This document shows, piece by piece, positions 9,119-17,123 of a DNA stretch of 64,000 nt (positions are counted from its first letter, which is position 1; the number at the start of each line of letters is the position of its first letter). The notes beneath the pieces were generated by a model. It was not told the DNA's origin. It worked only from the letters and a program-made list of their open reading frames with translations, and did not search any database. The position numbers and the translations under genes are program-made. Source of the stretch: Bacteroidia bacterium (lineage in GTDB: Bacteria; Bacteroidota; Bacteroidia; Chitinophagales; Chitinophagaceae); NCBI GenBank assembly GCA_030426665.1, contig JAUHYD010000006.1, positions 179,988 to 243,987 of the forward strand, written 5' to 3'.

Positions 9119-10021
9119 ATGAAAAAGAACATTCTTTATATTTTGCTTGGCGTATTCTCTTTAGGGGCTAGCAACTTTGCGGTCGCACAAACAGAGGAAG
9201 AAGAAAACCCATTTGCAGATATCGTATCTATTGATACCGGTTTTAGAGATGATTTTGAGTTGGATACAAGCCGTCCGGTTGATGGTTTTTATAAGATTAC
9301 TAACTTAAAGGGAGCTAAACCGTTTGCTTTCCCCAAGTCGAATAAGCATAATATTAAGTTCTATAAACGTATTTGGAGGGAGATTGACCTGACAGATTCT
9401 GTTAATAAGATTTTTGCTATGCCTGGTGAAACGCTTATGCAGCTTGTTATGGAGGCTATTAAGTATCACAAACTGATAGCTTACCGTGATGAAGGCTTCA
9501 AAAAGCAAGTGTCTTACAAAGAGATAATTCAGATATTCACTGATAGCGCTATTGTGCCCATTTTTGATTCTATAACTGGTGATCAGATTGGTTCGAAGAC
9601 CGTATTTAACGACTTTAACGCAGACTCGGTGATTAAGTTTGAGTTTAAAGAAGATATCTATTTCGATAAGATAAGAGGAAAGGTTATTACACGAATTATC
9701 GGGCTATCTCCTGTTCGTAGGATTAAGTCTAGTGCTGGTGACTTCTTGGGAGAACAACACCCGTTTTGGTTGTATTACCCTCAATGTCGTAATTTGTTCG
9801 CTGCAAGAGAGGTTATTGACCCTCAGCGCGACATCTATAACGAAAGCTATGACGATATGTTTGTTCAACGTAGATTCAGATCTAGAATTGTAAAAGAGTC
9901 TAATCCTGCTGATTTGAGAATACGTGACAAATACCCTAATGACATAGAAAGGCAAAAGAAAGAGTCAGCACGTATTGAAAGGGAGATTCAGAGGTATAAG
10001 AATAATTTGTGGAAATACTAA
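9119..10021 (+). CDS. gldN: Type IX secretion ring protein GldN (PorN)
   Basis: GldN/PorN assembles with GldK into the periplasmic ring of the secretion system. The ATG at 9119 is preferred over an upstream TTG at 9110 because it begins a normal signal peptide (MKKNILYILLG, cleavage after about residue 24); no lipobox cysteine is present. Family blocks include KRIWREIDL (83-91), RGKVITRIIGLSP (186-198) and FVQRRFRSRIV (248-258), followed by a charged coiled C-terminal tail. It starts 31 bases after gldM. A divergent relative is found at 29349-30080. Confidence 0.93.
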   Translation: MKKNILYILLGVFSLGASNFAVAQTEEEENPFADIVSIDTGFRDDFELDTSRPVDGFYKITNLKGAKPFAFPKSNKHNIKFYKRIWREIDLTDSVNKIFAMPGETLMQLVMEAIKYHKLIAYRDEGFKKQVSYKEIIQIFTDSAIVPIFDSITGDQIGSKTVFNDFNADSVIKFEFKEDIYFDKIRGKVITRIIGLSPVRRIKSSAGDFLGEQHPFWLYYPQCRNLFAAREVIDPQRDIYNESYDDMFVQRRFRSRIVKESNPADLRIRDKYPNDIERQKKESARIEREIQRYKNNLWKY

Positions 10022-10058
10022 TATTTCATAACTTGCACCTATTCAAATCTATATTATT

Positions 10059-10826
10059 ATGAGAAACAAAATTATGTTGCTTTTTTCAGTTGGTATATTG
10101 TCCTCGGCATGTTTGTCGGCGCAGGTACGTACTGATTTGAGCGTGAGAGAAAGAAACAATAGTGCATATTCTGTTGGTGAGCAAGGGTTTAATTCCCATA
10201 ATTATAGTGTAGGAGTAGGACTAGGTACCACTAAAATGTATGGTGACTTATCCTATTCAAACCCTCAGCCCGCTTATATAGGCTATTTTGAAAAGAATAT
10301 TTCATCTACAATTAGTTATGGATGGACCATATCGGTTGGTGATTTATCGACGAGAGATCCTTATACCCATCTTCGGAGTTTTAACCATTTTACATCTGTT
10401 GACCAACATATTACTGTCGAATTAGGTACTTTATTTAGTACATTTGACAAGAACTATTATGACAATCCGCTACTGCGTATTATCGGTGGTGTGTACGGTG
10501 GGGTTGGACTTGGTTTGATAAATAGCGATATCAAGAGGATAGCTACTCCGGGTGATTACCCTGGCCAGTTGCCAAGCCAAAGTTCAAGTGTTGTAAATAA
10601 TTCAACTTCGTTGTACGTGCCTTTGAATGTAGGTTTCAATCTACATGTTCCTAAGTTTTGGATTTTTAAAGGTTGTGTATTTAACGCAAACTTCCAGTAC
10701 TCAGCTGGCATGTCTGATTATATAGATGGTTACGATTTGCCTCTAGCAGCAAACACCAAGAACGATGTGTATACTGTCGCCTCTTTAGGGTTTAGGTTTT
10801 ATATATTGCATCCCGCAGAATATTAA
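10059..10826 (+). CDS. Outer-membrane beta-barrel protein, PorG-like candidate
   Basis: A 255-residue exported protein with a signal peptide (1-21, ending LSAQ) and alternating aromatic/hydrophobic strands with glycine turns, typical of an eight-stranded outer-membrane barrel. The segment GVGLGTTKMYGDLSYS recalls the first strands of the PorG/DUF6089 family, which links the PorK-PorN ring to the outer membrane. It lies 37 bases after gldN in the same direction, ahead of a strong terminator, which fits a role in the secretion apparatus. The family assignment is by resemblance only; it may be another small barrel. Confidence 0.6.
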   Translation: MRNKIMLLFSVGILSSACLSAQVRTDLSVRERNNSAYSVGEQGFNSHNYSVGVGLGTTKMYGDLSYSNPQPAYIGYFEKNISSTISYGWTISVGDLSTRDPYTHLRSFNHFTSVDQHITVELGTLFSTFDKNYYDNPLLRIIGGVYGGVGLGLINSDIKRIATPGDYPGQLPSQSSSVVNNSTSLYVPLNVGFNLHVPKFWIFKGCVFNANFQYSAGMSDYIDGYDLPLAANTKNDVYTVASLGFRFYILHPAEY

Positions 10827-10855
10827 TAAAGCTACCTAGGTTTTATATAGCATTA

Positions 10856-10887
10856 AAATGCCGCTCATTGAGCGGCATTTGTTTTTA
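10856..10887 (+). terminator. Rho-independent terminator of the gldKLMN operon
   Basis: A perfect 10-bp stem, AAATGCCGCT (10856-10865) and AGCGGCATTT (10871-10880), with a 5-base loop and the tail GTTTTTA. It sits between the convergent PorG-like and ribBA genes and could serve both strands. Confidence 0.88.
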
Positions 10888-10915
10888 TCAGGTAATTTGT
10901 ATTGTTTTTTTTCTT

Positions 10916-12121
10916 TTATAGCTGTTTCAATATTTCATGGCCCAGCTTATCTCGCTTGGTTTGCAGGTAGAACTCATTATGTGTGTTTGGTACTATTTCA
11001 ATTGGAATATTTTCGACAATTTCCAACCCATACCCGAGCATGCCTGCTCTTTTTCTAGGGTTATTACTTATTAATCTCATTTTTGACACACCCAGATGTC
11101 TCAGGATTTGTGCGCCAACACCATAATCACGCTGATCATTTTTGAAGCCTAGTGCGAGGTTTGCCTCTACAGTATCTTTGCCTTCTTCCTGTAGTTTGTA
11201 GGCTTTTAGTTTGTTCATCAAGCCAATACCTCTTCCTTCCTGATTCATGTAAAGGACAACACCTTTTCCTTCGTTTTCTACCATTTTCATGGCAGCTTCT
11301 AATTGGTCGCCGCAATCACATCTCAATGAGTGTAGAATATCACCCGTAAAGCATGAGCTATGTACACGCACCATAACTGGTTCATCTGATTCCCATTGGC
11401 CTTTTACCAACGCTAAATGGTTTTCACCGGTGTTTGTTTGTTTAAATGCAACCAAATCAAATGTTCCGTACTTTGTCGGCATTTTTACCCTTACCTCTTC
11501 ACGTATGAGTGTCTCTTTCATTAACCTGTAAGAGATAAGGTCTTTGATTGATATTATTTTTAAGTCGAACTTTTTGGCAATTTCAAACAGCTGTGGCATA
11601 CGTGCCATGGTACCATCATCATTCATTATTTCTACAAGCACTCCTGCTGGCTCGAACCCTGCCAAGCGTGCCAGATCCACCGTTGCTTCGGTATGTCCTG
11701 TTCTTCTTAGTACGCCTTCGTTTTTTGCTCTTAATGGAAATATATGACCAGGTCTTCCCAGGTCTTCTGGAGATGTTGTTGGATCTATTAATGCTTGTAC
11801 AGTCTTTGCTCTATCTTGTGCTGATATCCCTGTTGTGCATCCATTTCCGATTAGGTCTACAGATACCGTAAATGGCGTTTGGTGCAATACCGTATTATTT
11901 TCAACCATCAGGTTGAGTTTTAATTCGTCGCACCTTGCCTCTGTAAGTGGTGCACATATCAACCCACGTCCGTGTTTAGACATGAAATTGATTATTTCAG
12001 GAGTGACATTTCTGGCGGCTGTAATAAAATCACCTTCATTTTCACGGTCTTCATCGTCAACAACAATAAGGAGTTTCCCTTGTCTCAAGTCTTCCAGTGC
12101 TGCTTCTATGGTATCCAGCAT
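10916..12121 (-). CDS. ribBA: Bifunctional riboflavin enzyme: 3,4-dihydroxy-2-butanone-4-phosphate synthase / GTP cyclohydrolase II
   Basis: Catalyses two entry reactions of riboflavin synthesis: ribulose 5-phosphate to dihydroxybutanone phosphate (N-terminal RibB half, ~1-200) and GTP ring opening (C-terminal RibA half, ~205-401). RibB motif [10 protein letters not shown] and the [11 protein letters not shown] block are present. The RibA half shows the zinc-binding cysteine pattern in [17 protein letters not shown] and the segment NQEGRGIGL. The ATG at 12121 ([12 protein letters not shown]) is preferred: the frame stays open to 12172, but those extra residues would overlap the promoter-like element. 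Encoded alone, without an FMN riboswitch that I can see. Confidence 0.95.
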   Translation of the reverse strand: MLDTIEAALEDLRQGKLLIVVDDEDRENEGDFITAARNVTPEIINFMSKHGRGLICAPLTEARCDELKLNLMVENNTVLHQTPFTVSVDLIGNGCTTGISAQDRAKTVQALIDPTTSPEDLGRPGHIFPLRAKNEGVLRRTGHTEATVDLARLAGFEPAGVLVEIMNDDGTMARMPQLFEIAKKFDLKIISIKDLISYRLMKETLIREEVRVKMPTKYGTFDLVAFKQTNTGENHLALVKGQWESDEPVMVRVHSSCFTGDILHSLRCDCGDQLEAAMKMVENEGKGVVLYMNQEGRGIGLMNKLKAYKLQEEGKDTVEANLALGFKNDQRDYGVGAQILRHLGVSKMRLISNNPRKRAGMLGYGLEIVENIPIEIVPNTHNEFYLQTKRDKLGHEILKQL

Positions 12122-12161
12122 ATTTAGTATTCCCGTCGTACGGGTTCTTTTGGTTGAATAG

Positions 12162-12190
12162 CAAAGATACAACCTATTATTCAGTTCAAA
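12162..12190 (-). promoter_or_regulatory. Candidate ribBA promoter
   Basis: Read on the minus strand: TTTG (12190-12187), 17 bases, then a perfect TATCTTTG (12169-12162). The predicted leader is about 35 bases and contains a small perfect hairpin CCCGT-ACG-ACGGG at 12132-12144 just before the start codon. Confidence 0.45.
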
Positions 12191-12311
12191 ACTGCTCTAA
12201 ACCAACTTCAATTCCCTACTTTTACATTCAGTTTACATTACTTCATTGCCACGCATATCGATAAATTGGCTTTCTAATGTCTAATGTTAAATGACCATGA
12301 GTTAGTAACGT

Positions 12312-14000
12312 ATGTTTTCTGATCTTTTTCGCAGATTTTTTGCTCTGAATTTTTTATCGTTTTGTTTTGTCTTAGGTCTCTTTGCTTGTGGTGGTAGAAA
12401 TGATTTTACTCCCGGTAGAAATCGAATTTATTCTGATTTTGCTGCATCAATAAGTGGAAGGCTGGTTAAGTACGATTCCGGTGCGGTTGTAATAGGGATT
12501 GCAGATTCAACCTTGTCAAGTGCCTATTCTAAGCATCACAATTTCCCGTTTTGGATTTCTGAAGATGGTAGTTGTCGTCCATATTCTTTTTCACTCTTAG
12601 AGGAACTCGAGTCATTGCGGTGGGATGGGGCAGACTCAACGTTATATCAGGTTGATTCTATACGTATGGCGCTAATAAGGCTCGATACAACTGTTGAAAA
12701 GGATATTAAGGAGATTGTAAGGTTGGACACAACATTAACTAAGGCATACCTTACAGCAAGTCGATTTTTGTTATTAGGTAGGTTCAGTCCTCATTCACTT
12801 GACCGTAGTTGGTTTCATAGAAATGACACGGTTTGGGATGCCGTTAATAGTTTGGCATATGCTGATAGTTCCTACCCTGAGCTTAATTCATATCGTAGCA
12901 CATTTCCTGCGTATAAATTGATGCTAGAAGAGTATAAGCGGAAGTCATTATTACAAAAGGATACATCTTACATCAATGCAGTTTTCAATGTAGGTAAACC
13001 GAATCAAATCGATAGTGTGTTTCGGTTGAGTACCCATTACATAATGCAATCGGCATTGCCACATCTTTCGATAATACACAATGATACGGTAACGGACCTG
13101 GAACAACTTATCACGGCATATCAATATTACTACGGACTTAGAGTAACTCGTAAGTTAGATGAAAGTACTATTAAAAGTCTATTGGTTCCGCCGACAGAAA
13201 GGTGTCGGAAATTGTTAATTAATTTGGAGCGAATACGTTGGATGCCCCGGAACATAGGCAACACGCATATTATTGTCGATATTCCGCTTACGGAGATGTT
13301 TTTGACCCGAACAGATACTAATGTAATGAACATGCGGGTTGTGGTAGGTAAGACAGCGAGGCAAACACCATCAATCTTTGCCGAGATAACCTACATTGTT
13401 GTTAACCCGACCTGGACGGTTCCTCCAACGATTCTCAAGAATGATGTTTTCCCTGGCGTTTTGAATGGTGGACAATCTTATTTGTCTAAGAAAGGGCTGA
13501 AAATATATGATAAGAAGGGGAATAGTGTTGACCCGAATACCATAACGCGCAAAAACTATAGGTTGTACACATACCGCCAGGCACCGGGGCATAGCAACTC
13601 ATTAGGTTACATTAAATTCAATATGCCAAACAAATGGGATATTTATTTACATGATACGCCTCACAGAGATGATTTTGGCAACTATTATAGGGCGCTTAGT
13701 TCGGGTTGTGTGAGACTCCAGAAGCCTAAGGATTTAGCATTGTATGTGCTCTCTGATATGGAAGGAAGGGCGACGTACACTCCGGGTAGATTAGATAGCA
13801 TTATTGATACGCACAAAACAAAATGGTTGCGGTTAGAAAACAAAATACCGGTTTACGTTGCTTATCTAACTGTTTTTCAAGATTCAACGGGAAAAGCTAT
13901 ACGGTATGCAAACGACATTTATAAAAGAGATGATAGGATAGAAGACGCATTCTTTGGACAAAAGATTGACACAAACTCAAATGGATTTATCGTTTATTAA
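12312..14000 (+). CDS. L,D-transpeptidase (YkuD/YcbB-like) lipoprotein
   Basis: A 562-residue cell-wall enzyme expected to form 3-3 peptidoglycan cross-links or attach proteins to meso-diaminopimelate. Residues 1-26 form a lipoprotein signal ending LFAC (Cys26). Residues ~95-290 are helical, and the stretch near 255-290 resembles a peptidoglycan-binding-like segment. The catalytic domain spans ~315-490, with His447 in YLHDTPH and the nucleophile Cys466 in SSGCVRL. The layout matches the large YcbB (LdtD) type. It stands alone, with a terminator-like hairpin about 180 bases downstream. Confidence 0.92.
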   Translation: MFSDLFRRFFALNFLSFCFVLGLFACGGRNDFTPGRNRIYSDFAASISGRLVKYDSGAVVIGIADSTLSSAYSKHHNFPFWISEDGSCRPYSFSLLEELESLRWDGADSTLYQVDSIRMALIRLDTTVEKDIKEIVRLDTTLTKAYLTASRFLLLGRFSPHSLDRSWFHRNDTVWDAVNSLAYADSSYPELNSYRSTFPAYKLMLEEYKRKSLLQKDTSYINAVFNVGKPNQIDSVFRLSTHYIMQSALPHLSIIHNDTVTDLEQLITAYQYYYGLRVTRKLDESTIKSLLVPPTERCRKLLINLERIRWMPRNIGNTHIIVDIPLTEMFLTRTDTNVMNMRVVVGKTARQTPSIFAEITYIVVNPTWTVPPTILKNDVFPGVLNGGQSYLSKKGLKIYDKKGNSVDPNTITRKNYRLYTYRQAPGHSNSLGYIKFNMPNKWDIYLHDTPHRDDFGNYYRALSSGCVRLQKPKDLALYVLSDMEGRATYTPGRLDSIIDTHKTKWLRLENKIPVYVAYLTVFQDSTGKAIRYANDIYKRDDRIEDAFFGQKIDTNSNGFIVY

Positions 14001-14063
14001 ATTGTCTGGATAAAAATTTGAAAAATTAATTGTTAATCAGTGGTTAAGTATAGAAAACTTAAT

Positions 14064-14205
14064 TAACTTTGCTTGTATCAATTCAAAGTCAATAGAAATA
14101 TAGTAGTTAATAAGAATTTCGTTTCAACAAGGGGTAAAAGGTTCTTCTTTTTTTAATCAAGAACCGAAATGAAAAGAAAAGAGCGTGGTAAAACACGCTC
14201 TTTTT
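14064..14205 (+). ncRNA. Candidate small structured RNA with own promoter and terminator
   Basis: TAACTTTG at 14064-14071 matches the TAnnTTTG promoter element. About 75 bases later a two-part stem forms: ATTTC (14116-14120) with GAAAT (14166-14170), enclosing GGTTCTT (14140-14146) with AAGAACC (14159-14165). A terminator hairpin GAGCGTG/CACGCTC (14181-14200) with a T-run follows. No reading frame of note fits. The upstream -33 element is not clear, so this may instead be the 3' tail of the preceding gene. Confidence 0.3.
14177..14205 (+). terminator. Rho-independent terminator
   Basis: Stem AAAAGAGCGTG / CACGCTCTTTT with a 6-base loop and a run of T. It lies 177 bases after the L,D-transpeptidase stop and 76 bases before the thioesterase gene. 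Confidence 0.8.
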
Positions 14206-14280
14206 ATTTGTCTTATTCCCGCATCAGTTTTTCATTTGTCTTTTTTACGGTAGCTTGCAGAAGTATAACTTGCAGCATAT

Positions 14281-14700
14281 ATGTATGATTCTAATCGTGT
14301 ACTTGCTTCTATGTTAAGCAAAGATCACTTTAGCAAATGGCTTGGTATCATTATTGATGAACATAAAGATGGGTATTGCAAGTTGCATTATCTAATTCGG
14401 GAGGAGATGCTGAATGGTTTCGGAATTGTTCATGGTGGTGTACTATTTGCTGCTGCCGACAGTGCTTTTGCATTTGCCTGTAATTCTTACGGCAGATTGA
14501 GTGTTGCACTGGACGTGACGATAAACTTTGTGAAGCCTGCGGAAGTGGGGGAAGTTGTTTATGCCGAAGCAACAGAAATTTACTGTGGCAATAAGACGGG
14601 GCTATACGATGTGAAATTGACTAATGAACGTGGCGATTTGCTCGCCGTGTTTAAAGGTACAGCTTACAGAACAAGCAAAGACGTCGCCGGCAACGGGTAA
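14281..14700 (+). CDS. PaaI-family hotdog-fold thioesterase
   Basis: A 139-residue single hotdog-domain protein likely to hydrolyse an acyl-CoA or aryl-CoA. The family segment NGFGIVHGGVLFAAADSA (residues 42-59) carries the HGG motif and the following catalytic Asp. The strand block LDVTINFVKPA then matches the PaaI group. No ring-hydroxylation or phenylacetate genes are nearby, so the substrate is unknown. Confidence 0.88.
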   Translation: MYDSNRVLASMLSKDHFSKWLGIIIDEHKDGYCKLHYLIREEMLNGFGIVHGGVLFAAADSAFAFACNSYGRLSVALDVTINFVKPAEVGEVVYAEATEIYCGNKTGLYDVKLTNERGDLLAVFKGTAYRTSKDVAGNG

Positions 14701-14761
14701 AATTTAAGATTTACCCTATGTATTTTTTAAGTATTTTTGAGTCACTTAAAGCAGGATTGTA

Positions 14762-15160
14762 GTGAAGAAATTAATCGGAGTTGTTTTATTGTTATTAGCA
14801 ATAGGTGTAGGTACCGCTATTTACTTATGGAATAAGCCTCATGAAAAGGTAGAGGACAGAAAGGGCATTGAAACAGATGCTGTTGAATTGGTAGCAGCAT
14901 TCAACGATGACGAATCAACCGCAAATGAACTTTACCTGAATAAAGCCATAGAAGTGTCCGGAACTGTTGGAGAAATTGACACGAATCAGGAGGGCGGAAT
15001 TATGATAATATTAGATACTGGAGACCCTTTTGCCGGTGTGCAGTGTGCCATGAGGGAAAGTGGTGTGAATGTGACGCCAAAGCAATCTGTAACGGTAAAA
15101 GGCTTTTGTTCAGGCTTCGGAATTACAGGCGTTTCTTTGACCGATTGTATTTTAAAATGA
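14762..15160 (+). CDS. Membrane-anchored OB-fold (tRNA_anti-like) protein
   Basis: A 132-residue protein starting at a GTG; no ATG is available nearby. One N-terminal membrane segment (about 4-24) is followed by a small beta-barrel domain (IEVSGTVGEI... VTVKGFCSGF) that resembles the OB-fold putative lipoproteins of Bacteroidota. The strand-loop pattern and a cysteine pair (in VQCAMRE and GFCSG) are visible; function is unknown. It precedes the cytochrome/YceI/DUF5777 cluster by 22 bases and may be transcribed with it. Confidence 0.7.
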   Translation: MKKLIGVVLLLLAIGVGTAIYLWNKPHEKVEDRKGIETDAVELVAAFNDDESTANELYLNKAIEVSGTVGEIDTNQEGGIMIILDTGDPFAGVQCAMRESGVNVTPKQSVTVKGFCSGFGITGVSLTDCILK

Positions 15161-15182
15161 GTTTCTAAAGAATTTTGCATAT

Positions 15183-15557
15183 ATGAAGAAAATGTTTTTT
15201 GTTTTGATGTCGGCTACAGCTCTTTTTGGCTGTTATAATGACAAAGCAGACCAACTCTATCCGGTTTCAACCACTACGCCCTGCGATACTGCCAACGTCT
15301 CTTATTCCGGGACTATCAAGCCTATTTTTGATGCCATGTGCAATACATCCGGGTGCCACGATGCTGCCGGTGTAGGCGGAGGGTATAACTTATCTACTCA
15401 TGCAGGTACTATGATTGCGGTCACCAACGGCCGCCTCTCCGGCAGTATAAATCACCTTTCTGGCTACAATGCTATGCCAAAGGGGCTGCCTAAGTTATCT
15501 GAGTGTGAAATTAGTAAGATCGATGCATGGGCGAGACAAGGAGCTTTAGATAATTAA
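15183..15557 (+). CDS. Small c-type cytochrome-domain lipoprotein
   Basis: A 124-residue protein with a lipoprotein signal ending ALFGC (Cys17). A heme-type motif CNTSGCH (C-x4-C-H, residues 56-62) sits in the stretch IKPIFDAMCNTSGCHDA, a spacing common to the Bacteroidota/planctomycete cytochrome domain, and a methionine in NAMPKG could be the second heme ligand. It heads a same-strand set with YceI and DUF5777 proteins. Electron-transfer partners are not evident. Confidence 0.85.
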   Translation: MKKMFFVLMSATALFGCYNDKADQLYPVSTTTPCDTANVSYSGTIKPIFDAMCNTSGCHDAAGVGGGYNLSTHAGTMIAVTNGRLSGSINHLSGYNAMPKGLPKLSECEISKIDAWARQGALDN

Positions 15558-15592
15558 TTCAACTTATTTCGATTTCTTAAAAATTTATTTAT

Positions 15593-16147
15593 ATGAAAAA
15601 GTCTTTTTTAGCTATTGGCATAATGCTGGCTTGCGTAACTACAATGTCAGCACAAAAGCTAATCACCAGAACAGCTCAGTTGTCATTTGATGCGACCGCA
15701 AAAGGGTCTCCGGAGAATATTACGGCTGTTAACAATGAGGTGGCTAATATTATTGATCTGGAATCAGGAAATCTGGTCTTTCAAGTGCTGATTAAAAGCT
15801 TCAAGTTCGAGAGAGCGCTGATGCAGGAACACTTCAATGAAAATTACATGGAGAGTGATAAGTACCCTAAGGCCGACTTCAGCGGGAAAATCATGAATAT
15901 GGATGCTGTTGACTTCAAAAAGGATGGCAATTACAAATGCCAGGTTGAAGGGAAATTGACTATTCATGGTGTGACTAAGACTGTCAAGGTACTTGGTGCT
16001 ATTGCTGTTAAGGGCGGTGATATCAAACTAACAGCAAAATTTACAGTTAGCATTAAGGACTATAACGTAGAAATTCCGGGTGTGGTGGCAGACAAGATTA
16101 GCAAAACTGCCTCAATTAGTCTTGAAAGCAACCCTGTTAAAAAATAA
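15593..16147 (+). CDS. YceI-family periplasmic lipid-binding-like protein
   Basis: A 184-residue exported protein (signal peptide 1-20, ending MSAQ) with the lipocalin-like YceI fold, whose members bind isoprenoid-type lipids. Recognisable blocks are ESDKYPKADFSGKI (86-99) and GKLTIHGVTKTV (120-131), the latter the strongest YceI signature. It lies 35 bases after the cytochrome gene and 30 before the DUF5777 gene; these three families co-occur in Bacteroidota and suggest a shared envelope redox or lipid role, which is inference. Confidence 0.92.
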   Translation: MKKSFLAIGIMLACVTTMSAQKLITRTAQLSFDATAKGSPENITAVNNEVANIIDLESGNLVFQVLIKSFKFERALMQEHFNENYMESDKYPKADFSGKIMNMDAVDFKKDGNYKCQVEGKLTIHGVTKTVKVLGAIAVKGGDIKLTAKFTVSIKDYNVEIPGVVADKISKTASISLESNPVKK

Positions 16148-16177
16148 AATTATTTTAATTATAATAACATAATCTTT

Positions 16178-17110
16178 ATGCGCAAAGTTCTACTGCTTTC
16201 CATACTTGCTGTCATTTCTGCAGTTTCTGCGATAGCGCAGACTGATAAGTTGATGGACATGCTTAATGATGAAAACGCTGCAAGCAAAAAGGAGCCCGTA
16301 TCGGCTACTTTTAAGGCAACCAGAATAATCAATAGTAGTACCGTCGAGAATCTGGCTGCAGGTGTGTTGGATTTCAGAATATTACATCGATTCGGTAGAG
16401 TCAGTGACGGATTCGATAATTTTTTCGGAATTGACAATGCCACCACCCGGATAGGGTTAGATTATGGTATCACTAAGTGGTTGATGGTGGGCATTGCTCA
16501 TAATACGCTACAAAAGACAAATGATGGTTTTTTGAAGGCTAAGTTACTGTCACAGAAAACTAATGGTGGTGCGCCCGTTACCCTAAGTTATTTTGGTGGT
16601 ATGAGTATTACAGGTGGCGCAGCACCTCCCGTTCCTGCTGGTACTGAGTACTATTTTACAAACAGGTTGGCTTATGCGCATCAATTACTCATTGCCCGCA
16701 AGTTTAATAGCAAATTGTCACTTCAATTAATGCCCACAGTTGTTCATCAGAATTTGGTAGATAGTTCAGCATACTCAAACAATACTTTTGCTATGGGGGT
16801 TGGTGGGCGTATGAAGGTTAGTAAAAGAATTGCAGTTACATGCGAGTACTTTTATCGATTCAATAATCAGGATATGCTTTCATTTGGAGCAAAAACATAC
16901 AACTCCTTATCGTTGGGAGTGGACATTGAAACAGGAGGGCATGTGTTCCAATTGTTCTTTACAAATTCTCTTGGTATGACGGAACGTAACTTTATTACTC
17001 AGAATGCTGACACCTGGGAAAAGGGACAATTGCATTTCGGTTTTAATATTTCAAGGGTGTTTACCATCGTGAAGCCGAAAGAATTCAGAGGCGACGGAAC
17101 AAGTTGGTAG
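16178..17110 (+). CDS. DUF5777 family outer-membrane beta-barrel protein
   Basis: A 310-residue exported protein (signal 1-20, ending AIAQ). A characteristic DUF5777 opening is visible: TRIINSSTVENLAAGVLDFRILHRFG (residues ~48-74), followed by alternating barrel strands such as TRIGLDYGITKWLMVGI and ending with a short basic tail. Function unknown. It closes the cytochrome-YceI set, and its stop is only 13 bases from the convergent asnB stop. Confidence 0.85.
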   Translation: MRKVLLLSILAVISAVSAIAQTDKLMDMLNDENAASKKEPVSATFKATRIINSSTVENLAAGVLDFRILHRFGRVSDGFDNFFGIDNATTRIGLDYGITKWLMVGIAHNTLQKTNDGFLKAKLLSQKTNGGAPVTLSYFGGMSITGGAAPPVPAGTEYYFTNRLAYAHQLLIARKFNSKLSLQLMPTVVHQNLVDSSAYSNNTFAMGVGGRMKVSKRIAVTCEYFYRFNNQDMLSFGAKTYNSLSLGVDIETGGHVFQLFFTNSLGMTERNFITQNADTWEKGQLHFGFNISRVFTIVKPKEFRGDGTSW

Positions 17111-17123
17111 TGTTCGCTGCTTT

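Noticed and set aside
12132..12144. FMN riboswitch before ribBA
   Set aside because: Only a 5-bp hairpin is present in a leader of about 35 bases, far too short for the FMN element.
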